A DNA stretch of 19,171 nt, from the NCBI GenBank assembly GCA_002339165.1, contig DDJS01000156.1, positions 1 through 19,171 on the forward strand, in the 5' to 3' direction. The translations under genes were made by a program, and so were the position numbers. The DNA is from Cellvibrionales bacterium UBA2618. Lineage in GTDB: Bacteria > Pseudomonadota > Gammaproteobacteria > Pseudomonadales > Porticoccaceae. This document shows positions 1 through 6,611 of this stretch, piece after piece (within the stretch, counting starts at the first letter, position 1; each line of letters starts with the position of its first letter). The notes below the pieces were generated by a model. The model was not told the DNA's origin, did not search any database, and was given only the letters and a program-made list of their open reading frames with translations.

Positions 1-69
1 TTATTCCGCTGATAAGCGTATATTCAATCCATCGGGTCGATGACCCCTAAAGGATAAGGAGACATCATA

Positions 70-180
70 ATGTTATTGGTTTATTTAGTACTCGGTTTTA
101 CTGCAATCGCAGGTGCCGCAATAGCCGGAGACGAAGTTGCAAAACTGAAGTCCGACCAAAGAAAAGCCATTAAAAAATAA
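70..180 (+). CDS. 36-aa single-span membrane microprotein, unknown function
   Basis: This short ATG ORF is preceded by a good ribosome binding site (AAGGAGA, about 8 bases before the ATG). The product begins MLLVYLVLGFTAIAGAAIAG, one hydrophobic helix of about 20 residues. A charged tail follows (D21, E22, then mostly Lys/Arg: K25, K27, R31, K32, K35, K36), which would favour an N-out, C-in single-pass topology in the inner membrane. A small GC hairpin (GGGTC/GACCC, 34-46) lies just ahead of the ribosome binding site. I do not recognise the family and no neighbour suggests a function. The strong ribosome binding site and the coherent helix-plus-tail design argue that it is real; its shortness is the main doubt. 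Confidence 0.6.
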   Translation: MLLVYLVLGFTAIAGAAIAGDEVAKLKSDQRKAIKK

Positions 181-199
181 CCCTTTTACGGTTCGAACT

Positions 200-227
200 A
201 ACCCCTGGCAATCAGCCGCTAGGGGTT
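200..227. repeat. Inverted repeat / hairpin after the microprotein gene
   Basis: AACCCCTGGC (200-209) and GCTAGGGGTT (218-227) pair over 10 positions with one G-T wobble, leaving an 8-base loop. It lies 20 bases after the stop of the 36-aa ORF. No T-run follows on either strand, so it is not a standard intrinsic terminator. It could be a 3'-end stabilising hairpin. Confidence 0.45.
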
Positions 228-512
228 CATCCAAGACCACCCCCGCCTAATTGTTGTCGTTAACGAGTCAATCGCCAGACCACCTTTGCACAGGTTTATT
301 GGGGGCAATCCAGCAGTCGCTAACAGTCTGACGCCAGGCCACCTCGAGCCATAACAAAGTGCATAACAAAAATGCATAGCCTGAATGCAAAAAATCTATT
401 TGGATGATATCAAGCTCGCGGTTAACATGCTGTTAAGTTACTGGTTTGGCGCCAATGCATGGCGAAAAATCATACCCAACCCCTCCCTAGCAATCACAAC
501 AGGGATTTTTTT
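228..512. other. Region without a convincing gene; possible small RNA or long 3' UTR
   Basis: No ORF here has a plausible ribosome binding site and a protein-like product. The longest candidate, which starts at 385, runs straight through the terminator at 513-540 and takes its last third from it, so it is probably not a gene. Because a strong plus-strand terminator ends this stretch and the nearest upstream gene stops at 180, either the microprotein mRNA has a UTR of about 360 bases or a separate non-coding transcript starts inside the stretch. I could not see a clear sigma-70 promoter, and the sequence does not match an RNA family that I know. Confidence 0.3.
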
Positions 513-540
513 AGGAGCCTTCCTCAGGCTCCTTTTTTTT
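513..540 (+). terminator. Strong intrinsic terminator
   Basis: AGGAGCCT (513-520) and AGGCTCCT (526-533) form a perfect 8 bp stem with a 5-base loop. The stem's final T runs directly into an eight-T tract (533-540). Orientation is plus strand only, because the minus strand would follow the stem with A residues. It ends whatever is transcribed from the left and protects the OsmC-family gene, which comes towards it from the right. Confidence 0.85.
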
Positions 541-589
541 CGACTTTTCATCCCGCCTTTTTGTCTCTGAAAACTCGCGAGAGCGCTGA

Positions 590-1003
590 CTAACTCACCG
601 CATAACTATGCGTTATCTGCACGCCGGCGGCACCCAACATGATCGAGGCAGAGCAGTATTTTTGCGCCGACAACTCGACCGCTCGTTTAACCACTGCGTC
701 GCTCAAATCATTACCTTGAACGACAAAGTGAAGATGAATTTTTGTGAATACTGCCGGCACGGTGTCCGCCCGACTCGCCTCCAACTCGGTATAGCACTCA
801 ACAGGTAATTGACGTCCTTTTTGCAAGATAGTGACGACGTCAAACGAAGCACACCCACCCAACCCAATAAGGATTAATTCCATCGGCCTAGGGCCGATAT
901 TTCTACCCCCCTGTTGCTCTGCACCGTCCATCACCACTGCATGGCCGCTATCAGACTCGCCGAGAAACATCACCCCATCCACCCATTTCACTACGGCTCG
1001 CAT
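590..1003 (-). CDS. yhfA: OsmC/YhfA-family protein (peroxiredoxin-like fold)
   Basis: The 137-aa product resembles E. coli YhfA throughout: N-terminal VKWVDGVMFLGESDSGH, a central PMELILIGLGGCASFDVVTILQKGRQ and a C-terminal KYCSASIML...ITHSY. OsmC-fold proteins use two cysteines, one in the GGC motif on the central helix and one in the KYC motif; both are present here. Several members reduce organic hydroperoxides, but the role of the YhfA branch is not settled. Start choice is firm: AAAGGAG lies 8 bases before the ATG. It is divergent from crp, the same pairing as yhfA-crp in E. coli, with 153 bases between the start codons; an AT-rich stretch (about 1016-1045) precedes its 5' side. The cytoplasmic location is inferred from the absence of a signal peptide. 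Confidence 0.9.
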   Translation of the reverse strand: MRAVVKWVDGVMFLGESDSGHAVVMDGAEQQGGRNIGPRPMELILIGLGGCASFDVVTILQKGRQLPVECYTELEASRADTVPAVFTKIHLHFVVQGNDLSDAVVKRAVELSAQKYCSASIMLGAAGVQITHSYAVS

Positions 1004-1092
1004 CCGCGAATCTCCTTTAAAAATAGTTTAAATTAAAATAAACCCAACAAATCTCCTGTACCTGCCAAATTATTGACTAGTATTAACAAGAA

Positions 1093-1132
1093 GAGGTAGG
1101 CCTTTTCCCACCCTAGGGAATCGGTTTACCTC
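1093..1132 (+). promoter_or_regulatory. Long imperfect hairpin in the crp leader
   Basis: The two arms are centred on 1112/1113. Outer arm 1093-1102 (GAGGTAGGCC) pairs with 1123-1132 (GGTTTACCTC) over 10 positions including two G-T wobbles. After a 2x2 internal mismatch, TTCCC (1105-1109) pairs with GGGAA (1116-1120), leaving a 6-base loop. The structure ends 10 bases before the crp ribosome binding site (AAAGGAGA, 1143-1150). The wobble pairs fit an RNA structure better than a symmetric protein operator. Whether the crp transcript begins upstream of it is not visible; I saw no convincing promoter. Confidence 0.5.
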
Positions 1133-1156
1133 GATACAAGTCAAAGGAGAGCCAGT

Positions 1157-1792
1157 TTGGTAGCCACAGTACTGACGCCACATATTGAAAATGTGGACGT
1201 TTTTTTAGCCCATTGTCATCGTCGACACTATCCTGCCAAAGGAACGATCGTCCATGTTGGCGATGTTGCCGATGTTCTGTATTATATCATCGAAGGTTCC
1301 GTTGCAGTGGTTCTCGAAGACCGCAAAGAAGATCGAGAACTGACACTCGCATACCTCAACCCCGGCGACTTTATCGGTGATTTGGGCCTGTTTGAAAAAG
1401 CGCCCAGAAGCGCCTGGGTGCGGACACGGACCGACTGTGAAATCGCCGAAATTGACTATGAACACTTTCACGAACTCAGCGAAGAACACCCAGAATTTTT
1501 GCGTGCAGTGAACACGCAACTAGCCCGCCGACTCAGAGATACGACCCGTAAATTGGGCAATTTGGCGTTTTTAGACGTCACCGGAAGAGTCACTGAAGCA
1601 CTAATGGATCTGTGCAAGCAACCCAGCGCCATGACCCATCCGAGCGGTATGCAAATAAAAATAACCCGTCAGGAAATTGGGCTCATAGTGGGTTGTTCTC
1701 GCGAGATGGTCGGCCGGGTACTCAAAGACCTCGAGCAGCAGGGGTTAATGTCGATATCGGGCAAGACCATGGTGATCTTTAATACCCGTTAA
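1157..1792 (+). CDS. crp: cAMP receptor protein, Vfr/CRP-type global regulator
   Basis: The 211-aa product has the CRP layout: N-terminal cAMP-binding beta-roll (about 1-115), long dimer helix (about 116-140) and C-terminal winged helix-turn-helix (about 168-192). The cAMP contacts are mostly conserved: G74, L76, R84-S85-A86 in the phosphate-binding cassette, and T129-T130 in the dimer helix. The residue matching E. coli Glu72 is Asp (D75). The recognition helix reads CSREMVGR, keeping Arg/Glu/Arg (R182, E183, R187), which in CRP read TGTGA half-sites; Met replaces Thr as in Vfr, as I remember it. The start is TTG at 1157, chosen because AAAGGAGA lies about 7 bases upstream and the N-terminus MVAT... 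matches Vfr. The gene is divergent from the OsmC-family gene and converges with trpC, only 17 bases away. Confidence 0.95.
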   Translation: MVATVLTPHIENVDVFLAHCHRRHYPAKGTIVHVGDVADVLYYIIEGSVAVVLEDRKEDRELTLAYLNPGDFIGDLGLFEKAPRSAWVRTRTDCEIAEIDYEHFHELSEEHPEFLRAVNTQLARRLRDTTRKLGNLAFLDVTGRVTEALMDLCKQPSAMTHPSGMQIKITRQEIGLIVGCSREMVGRVLKDLEQQGLMSISGKTMVIFNTR

Positions 1793-1809
1793 CAACTCGG
1801 CGACCTGCT

Positions 1810-2622
1810 TTATTCGTCTTGTTCCATGGCGAATAACTCGGCCAGCTTTTCGCCGGGGTCGGCGCAGCGCATAAAAGCTTCTCCAACCAAAAATCCATGC
1901 ACATTCCGCGCGCGCATCGCGGTGACATCGGCGCGGCTGCGGATACCACTCTCGGTCACCACGAGGCAGCCGTCTGGGATCTGATCGAGCAACTGGTAGG
2001 TATTTTCAAGCGTTGTCTCAAAGCTGTGTAAATTGCGGTTGTTGATGCCAATCACGCGGCTATCTATCGCTAAGGCCAACTCTAACTCAGTGCCATCGTG
2101 GACCTCGATCAAAACATCCATGCCCAAATCGACCGCTAAACCATGCAAATTTTTCAACTGCGCCGAGCCTAACGCCGACACGATCAACAAAATGCAATCC
2201 GCGCCAATTGCGCGGGCCTCGTAGACTTGATAGGGATGAATAATGAAATCTTTGCGTATCAACGGTAGATCGCAGCAGCCGCGAACCAAGCGCAGGTATT
2301 CGTCACTGCCCTGAAAAAAATCCACGTCAGTGAGGACCGAGAGACATGCGGCGCCACCACGAGCATAACTCTGGGCGATTGCTACTGGATCGAAGTCGGC
2401 TCTGATCACTCCCTTGCTAGGCGAGGCCTTTTTGATTTCCGCGATCACCGCCGCTTCACCGCTATCCAAGCACTGCTGCAGTGCGCGATTAAATCCACGA
2501 GCGGCAGGCGCGGCGGCAGCCCGCGCGATGATCTCGGTCAGGTTAATGCGCTTTTGACGCTGGATAATTTCTTCATCTTTGCGCTGTAAAATCTTTTTTA
2601 AGATGGTCGGTGTTTGCGTCAT
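1810..2622 (-). CDS. trpC: Indole-3-glycerol phosphate synthase
   Basis: This enzyme converts 1-(2-carboxyphenylamino)-1-deoxyribulose 5-phosphate to indole-3-glycerol phosphate in tryptophan synthesis. The 270-aa product is a stand-alone TIM barrel with no fused TrpF domain. The family signature is visible in order: AEIKKASPSKG (catalytic lysine and phosphate-binding Ser), IRKDFI (catalytic Lys), LIEVHD (catalytic Glu), GINNRNL (Asn) and TESGI (Ser). It is the last gene of the trpEGDC cluster, 38 bases after the stop of trpD. The ribosome binding site is weak (GGCGGA, about 11 bases away), which may mean translation depends partly on readthrough from trpD. trpF, trpB and trpA are not in this window. 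Confidence 0.96.
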   Translation of the reverse strand: MTQTPTILKKILQRKDEEIIQRQKRINLTEIIARAAAAPAARGFNRALQQCLDSGEAAVIAEIKKASPSKGVIRADFDPVAIAQSYARGGAACLSVLTDVDFFQGSDEYLRLVRGCCDLPLIRKDFIIHPYQVYEARAIGADCILLIVSALGSAQLKNLHGLAVDLGMDVLIEVHDGTELELALAIDSRVIGINNRNLHSFETTLENTYQLLDQIPDGCLVVTESGIRSRADVTAMRARNVHGFLVGEAFMRCADPGEKLAELFAMEQDE

Positions 2623-2660
2623 AAGTTTTCAATCCGCCGGCACATTCTTTGAGCCCATTG

Positions 2661-3701
2661 TTAATCCAGATCGCGCTGGCATTGAGTAAAATGCGCCAGA
2701 TCGCTAATTTTGGCGCGCGCCAAGCCGCAGCTAATAATGTCTTGGGCTATCGCGGTGCCCTCTTCCAAGTGCGCAGCAATACCGGCCACTTTGAGCGCCG
2801 CACCAGCATTGATGGCGATCATATCGGCGGCCGCCTTGGCATAGCGTCCCTGCTGTTTACCCAGCGCGTCGACAATTAATGCCAACGACTGCTCGGCCGT
2901 TTCGACCGTCAAACCTTGCAGTGAGTGTTGCTCGGCAAGCAGGGTTCGCGGCTCTATCCGGTACTCGCGTACTTCGCCGCCGACTAATTCGGCTACATGG
3001 GTCGGCGCGGCAATGCTAATCTCGTCGAGCCCATCCTCTGAGTGCACCACCATGACATGCTCGGCCCCGAGATGCCCGAGTACCTCAGCGATCGGCGAGC
3101 ACAGCGCTTTGGCATAGACGCCGATCAATTGGCGGCGCACTCCCGCGGGGTTGGTCATCGGCCCAAGAATGTTGAATATGGTTCTCAGACCCAGCGCCTT
3201 GCGTGGACCAACCGCATATTTCATGGCGCTATGATGCGCCGGTGCAAACATAAAACCGAGCCCAATTTCACCTACGCATAGAGCCACCTGCGCTGGTGTC
3301 AACTCGATATTTACACCTGCGGCTTGGAGTACATCGGCAGCGCCACTGTTGCTACTCACCGAGCGATTACCGTGCTTGGCAACACGCCCTCCGGCGGCTG
3401 CAACCACGAAACTCGCTGCAGTCGAGACGTTAAAGAGATTGGCACCATCGCCGCCGGTCCCGACGATATCAACCAATTGCGCATCGGCCACCGGCACCGC
3501 AGTAACCAACTCGCGCATGACTTCAACCGCGCCGGTAATTTCGGCAATGGTCTCTCCCTTAACCCGCAGCGCCACCAAAAAGCCGCCGATCTGGGCGTCG
3601 TCGGCTGCCCCAGTCATAATCTGGCGCATCACAGCGCGCATCTCGGCTGCCGTAAGATCGTCGCCATCGACCAATCGCTCAAGCGCGTTAACAATATTCA
3701 C
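2661..3701 (-). CDS. trpD: Anthranilate phosphoribosyltransferase
   Basis: This enzyme transfers phosphoribose from PRPP to anthranilate. The 346-aa product is of normal length for the monofunctional enzyme. Motifs seen: GTGGDG and NVSTA (PRPP/pyrophosphate binding), KHGNRSVSS, the anthranilate-channel segment GLGFMFAPAHHSAMKYA, GPMTNPA, and DGLDE (metal-binding acidic pair). The N-terminal helical domain begins MNIVNALERLVDGDDLTAAEM. The start is GTG, overlapping the TGA of trpG as GTGA (3698-3701), so translation is probably coupled. Confidence 0.96.
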   Translation of the reverse strand: MNIVNALERLVDGDDLTAAEMRAVMRQIMTGAADDAQIGGFLVALRVKGETIAEITGAVEVMRELVTAVPVADAQLVDIVGTGGDGANLFNVSTAASFVVAAAGGRVAKHGNRSVSSNSGAADVLQAAGVNIELTPAQVALCVGEIGLGFMFAPAHHSAMKYAVGPRKALGLRTIFNILGPMTNPAGVRRQLIGVYAKALCSPIAEVLGHLGAEHVMVVHSEDGLDEISIAAPTHVAELVGGEVREYRIEPRTLLAEQHSLQGLTVETAEQSLALIVDALGKQQGRYAKAAADMIAINAGAALKVAGIAAHLEEGTAIAQDIISCGLARAKISDLAHFTQCQRDLD

Positions 3702-4282
3702 GATGGATCCTCGAGAAAATTCTTCAGCAAATCATGGCCGTATTCGGTCAATATGGATTCCGGATGAAACTGCACACCCTCAAGCGGATAATGGCGATGT
3801 CTAAAGCCCATAATTTCGTCTTTTTCACCCTCGGGTGTTTGACTCCATGCGGTAATCTGTAAATCTGCTGGTAGGTCCTCGCGGGCGACGATCAGCGAGT
3901 GATAGCGGGTTGCCACAAACGGGCTCGGCAAGTTTCGAAAGACACCCTCGCCCGAGTGATAGATCGGCGAGGTCTTGCCGTGCATCACCTGCCGGGCGCG
4001 AACCACGCGACCGCCGAGCGCTTGACCGATACTTTGATGGCCCAAGCAAACGCCCAAAATTGGAATAGTCGCGCCAAAACGCCGAATCAGGTCCATTGAA
4101 ATGCCCGCCTGATCCGGCGTGCAGGGTCCTGGAGAGACGACGATGCGATCTGGCGCTAGCTTCTCAATCCCGTCGAGATCAATTTGATCATTGCGATGAA
4201 CCACCACCTCGGCACCTAACTCGCCAAGATATTGCACCACGTTGTAGGTAAAGGAATCGTAATTATCGATCATCAGAATCAT
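3698..4282 (-). CDS. trpG: Anthranilate synthase component II (glutamine amidotransferase)
   Basis: This 194-aa class I glutaminase supplies ammonia to TrpE. The catalytic triad is visible: nucleophile C79 in GVCLGHQ, and H173 and E175 in QFHPES. SPGPCTP and the N-terminal MIDNYDSFTYN are typical of the family. It overlaps trpE upstream by ATGA (4279-4282) and trpD downstream by GTGA, so the three genes form one tightly coupled unit. In pseudomonads and relatives the same subunit may also serve para-aminobenzoate synthase; no pabB is present here, so that remains inference. Confidence 0.96.
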   Translation of the reverse strand: MILMIDNYDSFTYNVVQYLGELGAEVVVHRNDQIDLDGIEKLAPDRIVVSPGPCTPDQAGISMDLIRRFGATIPILGVCLGHQSIGQALGGRVVRARQVMHGKTSPIYHSGEGVFRNLPSPFVATRYHSLIVAREDLPADLQITAWSQTPEGEKDEIMGFRHRHYPLEGVQFHPESILTEYGHDLLKNFLEDPS

Positions 4283-5748
4283 TTCACCGCCCCCACCATG
4301 CCTGCGGCTTTAAAGATCGCTTGCGCCTTGTTCATCGTCTCCTCCCACTCCAACTCGGGGTCTGAGTCAGCCACCACTCCGCCGCCGGCCTGAACGTGTA
4401 AACGACCATCTTTTATGACCGCAGTACGGATCGCAATGGCGGTATCCATATTGCCGTTCCAACCGATGTAACCGACCGCACCGCCATAAATATTGCGCTT
4501 TACTGGCTCCAATTCATCGATAATTTGCATCGCACGAATTTTTGGTGCACCGCTCAGGGTTCCCGCCGGGAGCGTGGCGCGAAGCACGTCTATCGGCCCC
4601 GTCCCAGCGGTGACCTCACCGACCACATTGGAAGTGATATGCATAACGTGAGAATAGCGCTCAACGACCATTTTTTCGGTCACCTCGACGCTTCCTATTT
4701 GGCTGATACGACCGACATCGTTGCGCCCTAGATCGATGAGCATCAAGTGCTCGGCGATCTCTTTGGGGTCGGCGAGCATTTCAGCTTGTAATTCATCATC
4801 CTCGCGATCGTTGCTACCACGGCGGCGGGTACCGGCTATCGGTCGCACCGTGACCGTCCCGTCTTCCAACCGCGCCAATACCTCGGGGGAAGAACCGACG
4901 ATATGAAAATCATCCAAATCTAAAAAGTACATGTACGGCGAGGGATTAAAAACCCGGAGTGCGCGGTATAGATTCACCGGCGGGGCATCGAATGGCGCCG
5001 ATAAGCGCTGCGACGGAACCACCTGCATCACGTCGCCGGACATAATGTATTGCTTGATACGATCCACCGCGCGCAGGTATTCCGGTTTACCAAAGCTGGA
5101 AACAAATTCATCGCTGGCACGACCGTGTAAATTCAAGTCGGGCAATCGCGGCGGCGCATCGAGTAACTGCTTTTGCAAACTATCGAGCCTAGACTGCGCC
5201 CTATCCAACGAGTCGGGAAGCGCGGTATCGGCGTGCACCACAAAGATGATCTTAGCGGCCAAATTGTCAAAAATCACCACTTCATCCGACGCCATCAGCA
5301 AAATATCTGGGGTGCCCAAAACGTCCACCGGCGCACTATCGCGTAGTCTTGACTCGACAAAACGTACCGTATCGTATCCAAAGTAGCCCACCAATCCACC
5401 GCTAAAACGCGGCAAATCGGGTAATTTAGGCATTTTGAATGATTGCCGAAAAAGTTCTATCTCGGCCAGTGGATCATCGGTTTCGCAACACCGTATTAGC
5501 TCGCCATCGCGCCGGATTTCTAGGCGGGATCCAAACACCTTAAGCACCGTCGCCGATGGCAATCCAATCAGTGAGTAACGGCCCCATTTTTCGCCGCCCT
5601 GTACAGATTCAAACAGATATGAATTGGGCCCTCGGGCAAGTTTAAGATAGATACTCAGGGGAGTTTCAAGGTCGGCGAGAAGTTCTCGTGTAACCGGAAC
5701 ACGGTTGTATTCCTGCTCTGCGAGCTGGGCAAATTGTTCGGCATTCAT
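4279..5748 (-). CDS. trpE: Anthranilate synthase component I
   Basis: This enzyme forms anthranilate from chorismate, with ammonia from TrpG, and is the committed step of tryptophan synthesis. The 489-aa product has the chorismate-binding fold. The C-terminal catalytic half carries RPIAGTRRRG, HLMLIDLGRNDVGRI, the GTLSGAPK loop and the closing VQAGGGVVADSDPE. The N-terminal half has the segment LFES (45-48), which corresponds to the LLES tryptophan feedback-inhibition site, so feedback control is likely retained. Start: ATG at 5748 with AAGGA about 8 bases upstream. It is the first gene of trpEGD(C) and is separated from rpe by 179 bases that hold a possible leader peptide. The gph gene that I would expect between rpe and trpE in Pseudomonas is absent. 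Confidence 0.97.
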   Translation of the reverse strand: MNAEQFAQLAEQEYNRVPVTRELLADLETPLSIYLKLARGPNSYLFESVQGGEKWGRYSLIGLPSATVLKVFGSRLEIRRDGELIRCCETDDPLAEIELFRQSFKMPKLPDLPRFSGGLVGYFGYDTVRFVESRLRDSAPVDVLGTPDILLMASDEVVIFDNLAAKIIFVVHADTALPDSLDRAQSRLDSLQKQLLDAPPRLPDLNLHGRASDEFVSSFGKPEYLRAVDRIKQYIMSGDVMQVVPSQRLSAPFDAPPVNLYRALRVFNPSPYMYFLDLDDFHIVGSSPEVLARLEDGTVTVRPIAGTRRRGSNDREDDELQAEMLADPKEIAEHLMLIDLGRNDVGRISQIGSVEVTEKMVVERYSHVMHITSNVVGEVTAGTGPIDVLRATLPAGTLSGAPKIRAMQIIDELEPVKRNIYGGAVGYIGWNGNMDTAIAIRTAVIKDGRLHVQAGGGVVADSDPELEWEETMNKAQAIFKAAGMVGAVK

Positions 5749-5776
5749 GGGGGCATTCCTTGTTCAGTTACGTCGT

Positions 5777-5869
5777 CTAGCAGGCGCGATGTCTATCGAT
5801 AGCGAACTCGTTTCGCCAACACCAAGCGCGACGCTTTGCGCGCAACTGAAAAGAAAATGAATATGCCAA
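5777..5869 (-). CDS. Candidate trpE leader peptide (30 codons, contains Trp-Cys-Trp)
   Basis: On the minus strand, GGAG (5877-5880) lies 7 bases before a TTG (5869-5867) that opens a 30-codon frame ending in TAG (5779-5777), 28 bases before the trpE start codon. Codons 16-18 read TGG TGT TGG, i.e. Trp-Cys-Trp. A short hairpin (GCGAA/TTCGC, 5802-5816) directly follows the Trp codons. Leader peptides with Trp codons control trpE in several bacteria, including Pseudomonas putida as I recall. Against this, I see no T-run terminator between the Trp codons and trpE, and the start is TTG. Chance occurrence is possible. Confidence 0.3.
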   Translation of the reverse strand: MAYSFSFQLRAKRRAWCWRNEFAIDRHRAC

Positions 5870-5876
5870 CTGAAAA
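5843..5876. repeat. Direct repeat upstream of trpE, two 10-base copies 24 apart
   Basis: CAACTGAAAA occurs at 5843-5852 and again at 5867-5876. The 24-base spacing is close to two helical turns, so paired binding of a regulator is possible. Alternatively it is coincidental within the leader frame, where it encodes Phe-Gln-Leu twice. A 10-base palindrome, TTGCGCGCAA (5836-5845), overlaps the first copy. Confidence 0.35.
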
Positions 5877-5887
5877 CTCCTGTAATC

Positions 5888-5933
5888 AGAAAAGAAGTTT
5901 AAACGATTATCGCCGGTGGACAAACGTTTAAAC
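5888..5933 (-). terminator. Possible rpe terminator: inverted repeat plus U-rich tail
   Basis: GTTTAAACG (5897-5905) and CGTTTAAAC (5925-5933) form a perfect 9 bp inverted repeat with a 19-base loop; the right arm covers the rpe stop codon. Read on the minus strand, the stem is followed directly by TTCTTTTCT (5896-5888). The stem is AT-rich and the loop is long, so termination would be inefficient. Each arm also contains the palindrome GTTTAAAC, so the pair can be read as a direct repeat with a possible binding role. Confidence 0.35.
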
Positions 5934-6611
5934 CGATAAGGCGGTTACTTTTGACAACTCAGCACGCATCTGAGCAATCACCGCTGCGTAATCTGGCTGG
6001 CTAAAAATAGCCGATCCAGCGACAAACATATCGGCGCCGGCACGCGCCACTTCGGCAATATTAGCCACCCCCACACCGCCATCCACTTCAAGGCGTATAT
6101 CGCGACCACTGCTGTCGATCATGGCCTTGGCGGCGCGTAATTTTTCCAGCGTTTGAGGGATAAATGCTTGGCCTCCAAACCCGGGATTCACCGACATTAA
6201 CAACAAAATATCGAGGCGATCGACAACCCAGCGCACGACGTCTAGACCAGTGCCCGGATTGAGTACCAGCCCAGCCTTACAACCCAGGTCATCAATCAAC
6301 TGCAACGAGCGATCGACGTGCGCCGACGCCTCGGGGTGAAAGGTAATGTAACTGGCGCCGGCATCGGCGAACATGCGGATCAGGTCGTCCACCGGTTGCA
6401 CCATCAAATGCACATCGATGGGCGCGGTAACACCATGCTTGCGAAGCGCCTCGCAGACCAGCGGACCGATGGTCAAATTCGGCACGTAATGGTTATCCAT
6501 AACGTCAAAATGCACTACATCAGCGCCCGCTTTTAGCACTGCATCGACCTCGGCACCCAAGCGCGCGAAATCTGCCGCCAAAATAGATGGAGCAATTGTA
6601 TAATCAGTCAT
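5928..6611 (-). CDS. rpe: Ribulose-phosphate 3-epimerase
   Basis: This enzyme interconverts ribulose 5-phosphate and xylulose 5-phosphate in the pentose phosphate pathway. The 227-aa TIM barrel is of normal length. Motifs seen: IAPSILAADFARL at the N-terminus, metal-site residues H34 and D36 (VHFDVMDNHYVPN), H68 (DVHLMV), and the catalytic Asp in LEVDGGV. SVNPGFGGQ and GSAIF form the phosphate-binding end. The start is supported by GAGG 5 bases before the ATG. It lies upstream of trpE on the same strand, an arrangement shared with Pseudomonas, except that gph is missing here. Confidence 0.97.
   Translation of the reverse strand: MTDYTIAPSILAADFARLGAEVDAVLKAGADVVHFDVMDNHYVPNLTIGPLVCEALRKHGVTAPIDVHLMVQPVDDLIRMFADAGASYITFHPEASAHVDRSLQLIDDLGCKAGLVLNPGTGLDVVRWVVDRLDILLLMSVNPGFGGQAFIPQTLEKLRAAKAMIDSSGRDIRLEVDGGVGVANIAEVARAGADMFVAGSAIFSQPDYAAVIAQMRAELSKVTALSV

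Noticed and set aside
385..570. 61-codon plus-strand ORF with a hydrophobic C-terminus
   Set aside because: It runs through the intrinsic terminator at 513-540, its hydrophobic tail is encoded by the stem and T-run, and it lacks a ribosome binding site.
1073..1101. TTGACT upstream of crp as a -35 element
   Set aside because: The sequence 17 bases downstream (GTAGGC) does not resemble a -10 element.
1004..1156. CRP autoregulatory site in the crp upstream region
   Set aside because: No TGTGA-N6-TCACA or close variant was found by eye on either strand.
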